Numbered from the stretch's first letter, positions 17,271 through 26,032 are shown. The stretch: 64,000 nucleotides of DNA from Candidatus Kapaibacterium sp. (GCA_938084565.1 CALKEU010000002.1:142762-206761); one strand, 5' to 3'. Notes: a model not told the origin generated them from the sequence alone. Numbers and translations: made by a program.

Positions 17271-17756
17271 ATGACAGGGCATGAACCAATCCGATGGCGT
17301 GCCCAGATCCGGGATGTTGTCTTTGGGCGCAACGTCATCGTTGTGGAGCCGGTGAATTTGTATGAGTGCTTCATCGAGGACGAGTGTTTCATCGGCCCCT
17401 TCGTCGAAATTCAACGCGGGGTGCGCATCGGCAAACGGACCCGGATACAGTCGCATACCTTCATCTGCGAGCTCGTCACCATTGGTGAGGACTGCTTCAT
17501 TGCGCATGGGGTGATGTTCATCAACGACACCTTCCAAACGGGTGGCCCAGCGCGGCAGCGTGAGCTATGGAAGCCGACCATTGTGGGCAACCGTGTCGCC
17601 ATTGGGAGTAACGCTACGATTTTGCCCGTCCGTATCGTGGATGACGTAGTCATCGGCGCTGGTGCGGTTGTCACCCATGATCTGCTAGAACCGGGAATCT
17701 ACGCTGGCAATCCGGCCCGGAAGTTGCGCAATCTACCTAAGCAGAGGCGGGGATGA
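17271..17756 (+). CDS. Left-handed beta-helix sugar acyltransferase
   Basis: A 161-residue protein of hexapeptide repeats such as ECFIGPFVEIQRGVRIGKRT and VGNRVAIGSNATIL, ending in the standard GAVVTHDLLEPGIYAGNPARKL. It resembles WbbJ/WlbB/FdtC-type acetyltransferases that N-acetylate an amino-sugar nucleotide. It lies directly after the GT9 gene (one-base gap from its stop) and overlaps the DegT aminotransferase by four bases. That pairing (amination then acetylation of a nucleotide sugar) is well known for 3-acetamido-3,6-dideoxyhexose and diacetamido sugars. The exact sugar is not determined. Confidence 0.85.
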   Translation: MTGHEPIRWRAQIRDVVFGRNVIVVEPVNLYECFIEDECFIGPFVEIQRGVRIGKRTRIQSHTFICELVTIGEDCFIAHGVMFINDTFQTGGPARQRELWKPTIVGNRVAIGSNATILPVRIVDDVVIGAGAVVTHDLLEPGIYAGNPARKLRNLPKQRRG

Positions 17757-18889
17757 CCATGCGGGTACCTTTCGTTGACTTGCGAACCCAGTACCGGCAG
17801 CTGAAGGCGGAAATCGATGCCGCTATCGCTGCCGTGCTCGAGGATGCTGCATTCATTCGCGGCCGATATGTGGAAGCCTTCGAACGGGCTTACGCCGCTG
17901 CCCAGGGGGTACGGCACTGCATTGGGGTTGCAAATGGAACCGATGCACTCTACGTGGCCCTGCGCGCCCTTGGCATTGGACCTGGGGATGAGGTGCTCGT
18001 CCCTGCCCTGACCTGGATTTCCACAGCGGAGGCAGTCTCGCAGGCCGGGGCTCGCCCTGTCTTCGTCGATATCGAGCCAGACTACTACACCCTCGATCCC
18101 CACTGCGCGGCTGAGCGTATGACCGAACGGACCCGGGCCATTATCCCTGTTCACCTCTACGGACAACCTGCCGACATGGCTCCCCTGCTGGAATTGGCCA
18201 ATTGCTACAACTTGGCCCTCATTGAAGACTGCGCCCAAGCTCACTTTGCCCGATACCGAGGTCAGCTGGTGGGAACATTTGGGAGAGTGGCAACCTTCAG
18301 CTTCTACCCGAGTAAGAACCTCGGCGCTTACGGTGATGCCGGTGCGGTCGTCACCAATGAGGATGACCTGGCATACTTCATCCGTATCTTCACCAATCAC
18401 GGCTCGCTGACCAAGCACGAGCACGAGATCGAAGGTATCAACAGCCGACTGGATGGCCTCCAAGCAGCCATCCTCTCCGTCAAGCTCCGCTACATCCACC
18501 AATGGAACCGCCAGCGCCTCGAGCATGCCCAGCTCTACTCTGAGCTCCTAGCCGATCTTGAAGATATCGTGCTTCCCCGTGTGCGCCCAGAGTGCACGCA
18601 CATCTTCCATCTGTTTGTCATCCGTACTCCACAGCGGGATGAACTCCAACGATACCTGGCCGAGAACGGGATTGATACCCAGATCCACTATCCCCGCGCT
18701 CTCCCCTTCGTTCCTGCCTATCGCCACCTGGGCCACCGTCCGGACGACTTCCCCGTAGCATGGCAGTACCAGCATGAACTCCTCTCCCTCCCTATGTACC
18801 CGGAACTGACGCAAGCGCAGATTCACTATGTTGCGGAAAAACTGAAGGCCTTCTTCGTACACCACCGGCGCCGAGCCATACGTCCATAG
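17753..18889 (+). CDS. DegT/DnrJ/EryC1/StrS sugar aminotransferase
   Basis: A 378-residue PLP enzyme that aminates a keto-nucleotide sugar using glutamate. Lys188 in SFYPSKNLGAYGDAG carries PLP, Asp159 (EDCAQAH) contacts the ring nitrogen, and NGTDAL (61-66) binds the phosphate. The N-terminus VPFVDLRTQYRQLKAEID is typical of the WlbC/WlbE and QdtB/FdtB group. The ATG at 17753 overlaps the acyltransferase stop (ATGA), and a second ATG is two codons on. With the acyltransferase it should make an N-acetylated amino sugar for the glycan built by the two upstream transferases. Confidence 0.9.
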   Translation: MTMRVPFVDLRTQYRQLKAEIDAAIAAVLEDAAFIRGRYVEAFERAYAAAQGVRHCIGVANGTDALYVALRALGIGPGDEVLVPALTWISTAEAVSQAGARPVFVDIEPDYYTLDPHCAAERMTERTRAIIPVHLYGQPADMAPLLELANCYNLALIEDCAQAHFARYRGQLVGTFGRVATFSFYPSKNLGAYGDAGAVVTNEDDLAYFIRIFTNHGSLTKHEHEIEGINSRLDGLQAAILSVKLRYIHQWNRQRLEHAQLYSELLADLEDIVLPRVRPECTHIFHLFVIRTPQRDELQRYLAENGIDTQIHYPRALPFVPAYRHLGHRPDDFPVAWQYQHELLSLPMYPELTQAQIHYVAEKLKAFFVHHRRRAIRP

Positions 18890-18934
18890 GGGCTGCAAAC
18901 GTTGCCTGTATGTCCCACGGATGGATGCAGTCAG

Positions 18935-19411
18935 ATGCGGCTGACAATACCTCACTTAGCAGCCATCGCGGTAGCGAGCTTCCTGGCAACATCCTCTGCC
19001 CAGGCCCAGTTTCACCTTGGGATCGGCCTCTGCTATGGGAGCGACATCAAGAAACCTGGTGTCGACCTACGCGGCTACTACATTATCTCACCGACGCTGC
19101 GGTTCGTCTCGAACTTCCACTACTTCTTCACCGAGTCCGGGCATACCTTTTGGACGTTGGATGGAAACGTGCACTACCTCTTCTACGAATATCGCCGCCA
19201 GCAGCGCCTCTATGGCATTTTCGGGCTGCAGTATGCGCAAGCGAGCATCGATCTAGGCTTCCAGAGAGCTAGCAATTCCGAAATCGGTCTCAACATTGGC
19301 ATCGGAGGCGAGACGCGGGTGGACTTCGGAGCCGTGTTTGGCGAAATCAAATTCGTACTCGGTAATTACGACCAGCTCGTGCTCGGCGTAGGTTTGCGCT
19401 TTGCGCTCTAA
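18935..19411 (+). CDS. Small outer-membrane beta-barrel protein
   Basis: A 158-residue protein with a signal peptide (MRLTIPHLAAIAVASFLATS, cleaved near AQA-QF). Alternating strands follow (FHLGIGLCYGSD, GYYIISPTLRFVSNFHYFF, GNVHYLFYEYR, GIFGLQYAQASIDLGF), with a terminal Phe-Ala-Leu as in outer-membrane barrels of about eight strands. No specific family is recognised. It is a single gene between the aminotransferase and the TPP riboswitch. Confidence 0.7.
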   Translation: MRLTIPHLAAIAVASFLATSSAQAQFHLGIGLCYGSDIKKPGVDLRGYYIISPTLRFVSNFHYFFTESGHTFWTLDGNVHYLFYEYRRQQRLYGIFGLQYAQASIDLGFQRASNSEIGLNIGIGGETRVDFGAVFGEIKFVLGNYDQLVLGVGLRFAL

Positions 19412-19439
19412 CGGTGCTCTTTCAAATCGGGGAAGGGCG

Positions 19440-19447
19440 TAATTTTG
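19440..19447 (+). promoter_or_regulatory. Promoter -7 box for the TPP-riboswitch transcript
   Basis: TAATTTTG is an exact TAnnTTTG match, and the expected transcript start, about seven bases beyond it, coincides with the first base of riboswitch stem P1 at 19454. Confidence 0.7.
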
Positions 19448-19453
19448 CACTTG

Positions 19454-19544
19454 CTCCGTTGGGGGTGCTTCGCCGGCAATAGGCGAGGCTGAGAGGATAC
19501 CCTTCGAACCTGATCCGGGTAATACCGGCGTAGGGAAAACGGAG
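19454..19544 (+). ncRNA. Thiamine pyrophosphate (TPP, THI-element) riboswitch
   Basis: The aptamer is complete. Stem P1 pairs CTCCGTT (19454-19460) with AACGGAG (19538-19544). Conserved GGGGGTGC (19461-19468), a short variable P3 stem, GGCTGAGAGGATACCC (19487-19502), GAACCTGATCCGGGT (19506-19520) and ATACCGGCGTAGGGA (19522-19536) follow. Binding of TPP should lower expression of the TonB-dependent receptor starting at 19656. The 111-base platform has no T-run terminator. CTCCG near 19561-19565 can pair with CGGAG of P1, and GCATCCCC (19603-19610) can pair with the Shine-Dalgarno stretch AGGGGTGC (19647-19654), so translational control is my inference. Confidence 0.96.
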
Positions 19545-19655
19545 CGGTGGTGAGCTATTCCTCCGCTGCCTCTTTCCTCCTCTCAAGACCTCCCACACGC
19601 AAGCATCCCCCTGCGGCACAGTTAGTCTGTCACACTCAGTGTCCGGAGGGGTGCA

Positions 19656-22031
19656 ATGAGACGCCTAGGAGTGTGCCTCATATGCGGTAGCCTTCTCAGT
19701 GTGCAAGCTCAAGACAGTGGTCAACATGCTGACACGCTGCGCCAGTACCAGCTCCCCGTTGTCACCGTGACCACAACTCGAGCAGAGGCCGGGAAGAGCC
19801 CAGTTCCCTTCACTGAGGTCGAGCGGGTCACTATTGCCCAACGCTATACGGTACAAGATTTCCCGACCCTGCTCAACGCTCTCCCATCGGTCTTCGTGTG
19901 GTCACAGAACGGGAACCAGATCGGCTACTCCACGCTCGTTATGCGCGGCTTTGACCAGCGCCGCATTGCCGTTCTCATCAATGGAGTTCCACAGAACGAT
20001 CCGGAAGACCATAACGTGTACTGGATCGACTTTCCCGACCTAGCGGCCAGCGTCGGCTCTATTCAGGTCCAGCGCGGTGCTGGCCTCATCAACTATGGAG
20101 CTGCCGCCATTGGGGGCAGCATCAATATTACGACATCCAACTTCTTGACCGAACGTCTCGTGCGCATAAGTCTGGGCAATGGATGGCAGCAATTCAGTGC
20201 CGGCGGACGGTCCCACATGCAATCTACCGTCCAACGGTATGCTCTGGAGATTTCCTCTGGGCTCATCGAAGGGCGCTACGCCCTCTACGGGCGCATGGCA
20301 CGGATTGACTCCTGGGGCTATCGGGATCAGAGCTGGGCGACGCTGAACAGTTACTTCCTCAGTGGCGTTCGCTTCGACGAAGGCTTGACAACCCAAATCA
20401 ATATCTTTGGCGGGCCGCTCGCCGATGGGCTGACCTACTACGGCATCCCCAAGCAGCATATCAAAGACCCCGTGAAACGTCGCAAAAATTATGCCTGGTG
20501 GGAGTACGATAGCACGTATCAGCACATTGGCTTTGCCGTTGAACGGCGCCCCATTGAATTGGAGAACTTCTCTCAACCCCACTACGAGATCCTCAACGAC
20601 TGGCGGATCACGGACAATGTGGAGCTGAAGTCCGTGCTCTTCTACTACACCGGCGATGGCTTCTTTGACTTCGACGGCTCCTGGGCTGATGCCCGCACAC
20701 TTCGCCTGACACGGGAGTACGGTTGGGACTTGCCTGATACGGTCTACCCGAATGCTGTCATCCGAGCCTTTGTGGGCAACAAGCAGGGAGGCTGGATTCC
20801 CCGCATACTCTGGAAGCATACGGGCGGAGAACTCCTGCTGGGGGCTGAAATTCGCCTCCACCGTTCCCTCCACTGGGGCAAAGTCCGCTATGCGGAGATC
20901 CTGCCGAGGGCATTCGATCCGCTGTACAACATCTACAGCTACGAGGGGGTCCGGGATATCTTCTCGCTGTTTGCCCGTGAACACTACGAGCTGAGCCCCC
21001 GGATAGCTCTCAACGTCGAAGGACAAATTGTACACCATAGCTACCGCATTCGCAATGAGAAAGCCGGCAACCGCCCCACGTGGTACCTGACACGCTCAGG
21101 CGACACCGTGTGGGGGAGTGGAACGTTATTCGACGTCCGGTACACTTTCTTCAACCCGCGTCTGGGCATTCTCTGGAAACCTCGCCCCGAACATGAGCTG
21201 TGGGCAATGGTAGCCCACACGGCACGTGAACCCCGTATGCGGAACCTCTATGCCGCCGAGGACGCCTACTTCGGGGCTCGCCCGCTCTTCGAGAGCGACA
21301 CCTCCGGTGGCGCTGTCCGCTACGACTTTTCTAAACCCCTGGTCAAGCCCGAACGCATGCTGGACTTCGAACTGGGATGGCGGTACCGTAGCGAGCACCT
21401 CAACGCCTCTATCGGAGCCTTTTGGATGGAGTTCTTCGACGAACTGGTCAAGAGCGGTCGCGTGGATATCTTCGGAGCACCCATCGACGGCAACGCTCCC
21501 CGTACGCGGCACATCGGTATTGAGCTCGAACTCGCAACGCAGCTCCCGCTCCCTCCTCGATGGGGCTCCCTCCTTGCTGGCTGTGCGGCAACGCTGAGTC
21601 GCAACCGGATTGTGGACTACACGTACTACCACGGCGGACGCGCCTTCTCGCTGAAGGGTAACCCCGTTGCAGGCTTCCCTGAGTTGCTCGCCTCCGGATA
21701 CGTGCGCTACCGGTACAGGCATCTGGAAGCGGAGCTACTCGTCCGCCACGTCGGCCGATTCTACTCTGACAACTTCGGCAAGAAGCTCGCCGAGTACGCA
21801 GCCCAGGATCCGCGCATTGCTGATTACCGCGACAATGTCGTTGACCCTTACACGGTTGCTGATCTCAACTTGCGCTGGGGCTTCCCGCGCGTGCTGAGCC
21901 TCCAGCGCCTCGTGGCGCGCCTGCAGATTCACAATCTCTTCAACACCCTCTATGCTGCTGGGGCAGAAGGGCGTCACTTCTTCCCCGGTGGGGAACGGTT
22001 CGTGTTTGTCGGGCTCGATTTCGAGCTGTAA
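19656..22031 (+). CDS. TonB-dependent outer-membrane receptor, probably for thiamine or a precursor
   Basis: A 791-residue protein with a short signal peptide (MRRLGVCLICGSLLSVQAQ), a plug domain (VVTVTTTRAE, LLNALPSVFV, MRGFDQRRIAVLINGVPQND, IQVQRGAGLINYGAAAIGGSI) and a long C-terminal beta-barrel ending in a typical FVFVGLDFEL. GGAGGGG just ahead of the ATG is a strong ribosome binding site. The upstream TPP riboswitch suggests that it imports thiamine, its phosphates or a pyrimidine/thiazole precursor across the outer membrane with TonB energy. Riboswitch-controlled receptors of this kind are known in Bacteroidota. No inner-membrane partner is adjacent. Confidence 0.9.
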   Translation: MRRLGVCLICGSLLSVQAQDSGQHADTLRQYQLPVVTVTTTRAEAGKSPVPFTEVERVTIAQRYTVQDFPTLLNALPSVFVWSQNGNQIGYSTLVMRGFDQRRIAVLINGVPQNDPEDHNVYWIDFPDLAASVGSIQVQRGAGLINYGAAAIGGSINITTSNFLTERLVRISLGNGWQQFSAGGRSHMQSTVQRYALEISSGLIEGRYALYGRMARIDSWGYRDQSWATLNSYFLSGVRFDEGLTTQINIFGGPLADGLTYYGIPKQHIKDPVKRRKNYAWWEYDSTYQHIGFAVERRPIELENFSQPHYEILNDWRITDNVELKSVLFYYTGDGFFDFDGSWADARTLRLTREYGWDLPDTVYPNAVIRAFVGNKQGGWIPRILWKHTGGELLLGAEIRLHRSLHWGKVRYAEILPRAFDPLYNIYSYEGVRDIFSLFAREHYELSPRIALNVEGQIVHHSYRIRNEKAGNRPTWYLTRSGDTVWGSGTLFDVRYTFFNPRLGILWKPRPEHELWAMVAHTAREPRMRNLYAAEDAYFGARPLFESDTSGGAVRYDFSKPLVKPERMLDFELGWRYRSEHLNASIGAFWMEFFDELVKSGRVDIFGAPIDGNAPRTRHIGIELELATQLPLPPRWGSLLAGCAATLSRNRIVDYTYYHGGRAFSLKGNPVAGFPELLASGYVRYRYRHLEAELLVRHVGRFYSDNFGKKLAEYAAQDPRIADYRDNVVDPYTVADLNLRWGFPRVLSLQRLVARLQIHNLFNTLYAAGAEGRHFFPGGERFVFVGLDFEL

Positions 22032-24152
22032 TCATCGGCGCCGAATCCACCACCGAGCCTCTCCGCGCTCGAGTGGGAGGCGAATGCACGTGGTGCGCTG
22101 CCGTACGTAATATCCTGCCGAAAAGACTCCAGGTTGGCACTCCACCGGAGCTGAGCTCCAGAAGTGGAGAAGGCCTTCTGGAGTATGGCAGAGTAACTCC
22201 GTCGCACTCCGTGGCTCAATGCCTACTTCAGGTGCCATGTGAAAGTGGCATGCTGCAGGCACTGCCCCTTCATAGAGGTCTATCCCTTCCACACCGTCGG
22301 GCAGCATGCGTAAGAGACGGCGATGCCGATAGCGCGGATGGAGGAACTCTCCGGCAAATGCTCGGGGCTGAACTTCGAGCAGACGGACTCGAACGCCAGA
22401 ACGAAAGAGCCAGAAGAGAGCCTCTGCCGTGTGCTCGAAGAACCGAAACTGCTCGATTCCGGCCGCCACCACCGTATTGTGTGCGGCCGTCGACCGGAAG
22501 ACATTGCGCCACCGGGGCGAGGCCGTGTAGCAGTACGTACCCGGGTCGACCAGGACATCGCTGCATCCCAGACTGAGCTCGATGGAGAGTTGATCACAGT
22601 GGGCATGTCCACCGCTGGGATGGAGCTGCTCCAGACCCCCACACCGCACAGCCAGGAAGAAATCCCCCCAGCGATACACCACCAAGCCGAACTCAGGGAA
22701 GCACTCCACCGCTTTCGGCTCCTGAATCTCCAGCAGAGGAAAGCTCGGGAAGAGCCAAGCTTCAGGCTGCTGCCGCCATTCTGCTGGACAGGCACGGCAC
22801 AATGCCGCAGCTAAGCCAAGCGTCGGCCGAATATCCCGGTGCTCTTCGACGAGCTCAGCCACCGAGCATCCCTCGGGGAGTTCGTACGTCTGCGCTCGCG
22901 CCGGAGTCAGAGGAACAGCCCGAGGAATGAGCTTGAGCCACCGCCCACTGTCGTGATCGCCAATTTGTGGAGCGCATCCGCTCGGCTTTGCAACAGCTGC
23001 CGCAAAATGGATAGCTGCCCGCACGCGCTCCCAATACTCCGGCGGGAAAGGCCATCCCGGTGCCGACGGATCCCCAACAATCGATGGCAGCGGACGCTCT
23101 CCCTTCCATAGCTCCGGCGATGCCGTCATCACCGCCCGACGCTGCTCAGGGGACAATCCTACGGCAAGAGCAGTCCCCGCAAGCACCATCTCAAGCACAA
23201 ATCGGTGGTAGTACGTCGATCCTTCCCAATGCCCTCCATCGGGCAGAAACTGCTGCAAAACCTCGCGTCCCAATTCGCCTATCCCAAACGCCAGCCAGAC
23301 TGGGGCGATTGGAACCTCGGGCAGTGCCGCACCGAGGCTCAAGAGCCCAACAACATTGCCGATGTAGTGATTTCCACGCAGCCCGGCATTCCACTCTAAA
23401 TGGTGCATGAGGAAGTAGCCATGCTCCAGGAGCCCCCGGAGGAGCACGTGCTCGAAAGGTGCCCCAAGGGGCTGCTGAGCGCGAAAGAGCCCAGCCGTCA
23501 GGAGAATCGAAAAGCTGCGAATAGCAACCTCAAGCGGTGAGGCCCACTGGATCCCCCTGCCGGGCGGATTCTGGACAAGGAAATCCAGCACTGTCTGCTG
23601 AAACCACTGCCGGAGCTGTACTGCTTGCGTTGGCTCCAACAAAGCCAACACTGCCAGAGCCGGCATGATCTGCAGACGCCCTATCTCCCAAGGGACCTTG
23701 GGATCACTTCCTGACGGGAGTATCCGCAAGAGCCTCCTGCTGGGTTCCCCCTCATCCCACCGATACCCTGTTACAATATCCCGCTGCCAATCGAGCCATA
23801 GACGGCCCTCCGGAAGGAGACGGACAATTGGGCTTGCCTCCGGTCCGAGCGGGAACCGCGGGTAGGCCACCGTTGGAAGCCGTTTCCAGCATGGCAGGAA
23901 CACACTCCACTCTCCCTGCTCTACGTGCTGCCACCAGTACAGGAGTTCTGGCCGATAGGGTTCTAAGTACTCCCGTGGTGGAGTTTGAATTCTGATGCTT
24001 AGCCGCGCGGCTGCCGGAGGGGGAGGCGCGTATTGAGATCTTTGCCTCCGAAACGGAAAGGTTCGCTCAAGACTGCGCCATAGCTTCCTCACGCGTATCT
24101 GCGGCGGAATAGCTTGCCACTGCTCCCACCGAAAGCGCCAGTGCGTACACAT
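22032..24152 (-). CDS. Heparinase II/III-like protein
   Basis: A 706-residue protein with an N-terminal alpha/alpha toroid (WASPLEVAIRSFSILLTAG, RGNHYIGN and DGGHWEGSTYYHRFVLEM) and a C-terminal beta-sandwich with the heparinase signature GGHAHCDQLSIELSLG...VDPGTYCYT. Family members are polysaccharide lyases for uronic-acid polymers, or proteins in exopolysaccharide clusters. No signal peptide is seen, so a cytoplasmic or glycan-assembly role is possible. The ATG at 24152 is the start. It ends base-to-base against the convergent TonB receptor with no terminator in between. Confidence 0.85.
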   Translation of the reverse strand: MCTHWRFRWEQWQAIPPQIRVRKLWRSLERTFPFRRQRSQYAPPPPAAARLSIRIQTPPREYLEPYRPELLYWWQHVEQGEWSVFLPCWKRLPTVAYPRFPLGPEASPIVRLLPEGRLWLDWQRDIVTGYRWDEGEPSRRLLRILPSGSDPKVPWEIGRLQIMPALAVLALLEPTQAVQLRQWFQQTVLDFLVQNPPGRGIQWASPLEVAIRSFSILLTAGLFRAQQPLGAPFEHVLLRGLLEHGYFLMHHLEWNAGLRGNHYIGNVVGLLSLGAALPEVPIAPVWLAFGIGELGREVLQQFLPDGGHWEGSTYYHRFVLEMVLAGTALAVGLSPEQRRAVMTASPELWKGERPLPSIVGDPSAPGWPFPPEYWERVRAAIHFAAAVAKPSGCAPQIGDHDSGRWLKLIPRAVPLTPARAQTYELPEGCSVAELVEEHRDIRPTLGLAAALCRACPAEWRQQPEAWLFPSFPLLEIQEPKAVECFPEFGLVVYRWGDFFLAVRCGGLEQLHPSGGHAHCDQLSIELSLGCSDVLVDPGTYCYTASPRWRNVFRSTAAHNTVVAAGIEQFRFFEHTAEALFWLFRSGVRVRLLEVQPRAFAGEFLHPRYRHRRLLRMLPDGVEGIDLYEGAVPAACHFHMAPEVGIEPRSATELLCHTPEGLLHFWSSAPVECQPGVFSAGYYVRQRTTCIRLPLERGEARWWIRRR

Positions 24153-24173
24153 GCCCGAAAAGCTGCCCTTTGC

Positions 24174-24181
24174 TAATTTCG
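24174..24181 (+). promoter_or_regulatory. Probable promoter -7 box for tRNA-Phe
   Basis: TAATTTCG differs by one base from TAnnTTTG and lies 13 bases upstream of the tRNA 5' end, the right distance for a short-leader tRNA transcript. Confidence 0.45.
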
Positions 24182-24194
24182 CGCCAGTCCTAAT

Positions 24195-24267
24195 GGTCAG
24201 GTAGCTCAGGTGGTAGAGCAGGGGACTGAAAATCCCCGTGTCGGGGGTTCGACTCCCTCCCTGACCA
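24195..24267 (+). tRNA. tRNA-Phe (anticodon GAA)
   Basis: A complete cloverleaf of 73 bases. Acceptor GGTCAGG pairs with CCTGACC, the D-arm is GCTCAGGTGGTAGAGC, the anticodon stem GGGGA/TCCCC carries loop CTGAAAA with anticodon GAA, and the T-arm GGGGG/CCCTC carries loop TTCGACT. CCA is not encoded after the discriminator A, so it must be added by nucleotidyltransferase. Confidence 0.97.
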
Positions 24268-24286
24268 CAGGCTCAGCAAAAATGCA

Positions 24287-24316
24287 GAACGCCCGTGCGT
24301 TACCGCACGGGCGTTC
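24287..24316. terminator. Strong hairpin terminator, probably bidirectional
   Basis: A perfect 13-bp stem with a TTAC loop (GAACGCCCGTGCG / CGCACGGGCGTTC) sits between tRNA-Phe and the end of the convergent barrel gene at 24342. A run of five A precedes it at 24278-24282, which would be a U-run for the minus-strand transcript. It fits a terminator shared by both. Confidence 0.8.
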
Positions 24317-24341
24317 GCATCATAGAGCACAACGTCAGGGC

Positions 24342-24968
24342 TTACCAGTAGATGGAGAGTGTGAAAGCCCCTGACGGAGCCAGGCCAATCATCATGGTTG
24401 AGGGGGCATCCTGCTCCGTAGTCGTCCCGCCCGAGGTTACTTTCTGCTTGCCGGAGCTCATCGTGAAGTTCAGGCTGTAGCTTGCGCCCAGCGAGACGTT
24501 GCTCCAGGCAAACCACTCAGCCCCAAGCGTGACAGCACCACCGAAATTCATGCTTGAGATCTCCAACTTATCCCCGCTGACGTGCTGTGGATTCTCCACC
24601 GTCTGGCTCCCTATGCCCACGCCAACACCGACACCCACATACCCTACGATAGGTCCACTCGAAGCAATGTTGAAGCGCAGACCTGGCGTGAGGGTAAACT
24701 CCAAGCTCGAGGTCTTCTCATCAGGCTTAGCAGTATCAGCTGGCTTGACTGTTGTGCTGGAGGTTCCGAAACCCAATCCCACAGTCAAGCCCAGATCATC
24801 CTGGAGGTAGTAAAGCAGCCCAATCCCCCCATTGTAGCCCTCAACCCCCAGATTAGACAGCCCGTTCAGCGTAAACAGCCACGCCCGGTCCCCTTGCTTG
24901 GTCTTCTGCGCCGATGCGCCGACGACCGCCATACCGGCAACGACCATCAGAGCAACGAGCCGCTTCAT
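24342..24968 (-). CDS. Outer-membrane beta-barrel protein
   Basis: A 208-residue protein with a clear signal peptide (MKRLVALMVVAGMAVVGASA, cleaved before QKTKQG) and repeated amphipathic strands (YNGGIGLLYYLQDDLGLTVG, FTLTPGLRFNIAS, GPIVGYVGVGVGVGIGS, VSLGASYSLNFTMSS), ending FTLSIYW. An OmpW- or porin-like small barrel is likely, but no exact family is recognised. The start at 24968 is set by the signal peptide and GAAGGG upstream. The frame is open to 25115, but the promoter box at 25031-25038 lies inside that extension. Confidence 0.8.
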   Translation of the reverse strand: MKRLVALMVVAGMAVVGASAQKTKQGDRAWLFTLNGLSNLGVEGYNGGIGLLYYLQDDLGLTVGLGFGTSSTTVKPADTAKPDEKTSSLEFTLTPGLRFNIASSGPIVGYVGVGVGVGIGSQTVENPQHVSGDKLEISSMNFGGAVTLGAEWFAWSNVSLGASYSLNFTMSSGKQKVTSGGTTTEQDAPSTMMIGLAPSGAFTLSIYW

Positions 24969-25030
24969 GGTAAACCCTTCGCCATGGTTTGACATACCCG
25001 CGCAGTGCGCTCTGGCACTGCTTTCGTGTG

Positions 25031-25038
25031 CAAATATA
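25031..25038 (-). promoter_or_regulatory. Promoter for the outer-membrane barrel gene
   Basis: The minus strand reads TATATTTG, an exact TAnnTTTG match, with a TTG (25061-25063 on this strand) 22 bases upstream. Both elements of the Bacteroidota promoter are therefore present. The start codon is 62 bases downstream. Confidence 0.7.
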
Positions 25039-25086
25039 AGGGCTCTACACTTTCGCATCGCAATACCTCGTGGTGTTACCAAGCAC

Positions 25087-25224
25087 TCACGGCCACAGTC
25101 GTGCGAGGAGCTCAACGAGCAGCAATGCGACGCCGCATGCTACTACAAGGAAGAGTCCAAATCCCAGGAGGCGCTGGCGACGCAGCTGCCGCCGGGCTCG
25201 CTCAGGTGTATACCAGCCTTTCAT
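25087..25224 (-). CDS. Small predicted membrane protein, 45 residues
   Basis: An ATG-to-TGA frame encodes a basic N-terminus (MKGWYTPERARRQLRRQR) followed by one hydrophobic helix (LLGFGLFLVVACGVALLLVE) and a short tail, a sensible single-pass topology with the positive charges inside. GGAG lies about ten bases before the ATG. It fills the otherwise empty interval between the barrel gene promoter and the SRAP gene. No family is recognised. Expression is unproven, and its coding status rests on the charge and helix pattern. Confidence 0.5.
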   Translation of the reverse strand: MKGWYTPERARRQLRRQRLLGFGLFLVVACGVALLLVELLARLWP

Positions 25225-25360
25225 CCGCCTGCTCCGAGGTATGTAGACCCTCCCGTTGTACCGCCCTTTTCCCCGTCGTGTTGCCGCTCATTCAGTAGCC
25301 GAAGCTCTAGAGGCGCAAGGTATCTTCGTCTCCATTCCGTAGGAGCGTGGAGAAAGGGAG

Positions 25361-26032
25361 ATGTGTGGTCGATACATGCTGGTAGAGTCTAGCGAGGGGT
25401 TGCGGCAACGCTTCCACCTGCAGGAAGCCCCGGCTGTGGCGCGCTACAATGCGGCTCCCCTTCAGGCGCTGCCCATCATTCGGCAGGAGGGCAGAGAGCG
25501 GCGACTCGAATTCTTCCGCTGGGGGCTGACTCCCGCATGGGCAGCAGAGGATTTCGGCGGACGGCTCATCAATGCCCGCGCAGAAACTTTGCGGGAACGA
25601 CCCAGCTTCCGCCATCTCCTCCATCGCCGGCGTTGTCTCATTCCTGCAAACGCCTTCTACGAATGGCTCAAACACCCGCAAGGCCGTTTCCCCTTCCGTT
25701 TCTTTCTGCCCGAGCATCCTCTCTTTGCAATGGCAGGGCTCTGGGACGAATGGCTCAGCCCGATAACGGGTGAACTCGTTCGGAGCTTTACGATCATCAC
25801 CGTAGCAGCCAATGCTCTCGTTGCTCGCTTCCATGACCGCATGCCTGCCCTCTTGCCGAAGGAGGCTGAATCGCTCTGGCTCGATGAGGATGCCCCCCTG
25901 CACGAGGTGCTCTCCCTCCTGCAGCCCTATCCGGCAGAGGCCATGGCTTATGCGCCGGTATCGCGCCGCCTCAACACTCCGCGCCACGACGATGCTTCTG
26001 TACTCATCCCCGAGGAGCCGCCCCCGCTTTAG
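25361..26032 (+). CDS. SRAP-domain protein, abasic-site DNA-protein crosslinking (YedK/HMCES family)
   Basis: A 223-residue protein that shields abasic sites in single-stranded DNA by a thiazolidine crosslink through Cys2. The start MCGRYML exposes Cys2 after Met removal. The other active-site residues are recognisable: Asn71 in INARAET, Glu101 in ANAFYEW and His158 in RFHDRMP. RYNAAP and RWGLTPAW complete the family pattern. The length equals that of E. coli YedK. It is a single gene whose end overlaps gcdH on the other strand by four bases. Confidence 0.94.
   Translation: MCGRYMLVESSEGLRQRFHLQEAPAVARYNAAPLQALPIIRQEGRERRLEFFRWGLTPAWAAEDFGGRLINARAETLRERPSFRHLLHRRRCLIPANAFYEWLKHPQGRFPFRFFLPEHPLFAMAGLWDEWLSPITGELVRSFTIITVAANALVARFHDRMPALLPKEAESLWLDEDAPLHEVLSLLQPYPAEAMAYAPVSRRLNTPRHDDASVLIPEEPPPL

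Noticed and set aside
20040..21038. A 332-residue open frame antisense to the TPP-controlled receptor
   Set aside because: No ribosome site or family pattern; explained by the third-position GC bias of the receptor gene.
24287..24316. Hairpin considered as a CRISPR-like or repeat unit
   Set aside because: It is a single copy between convergent transcripts and fits a terminator.
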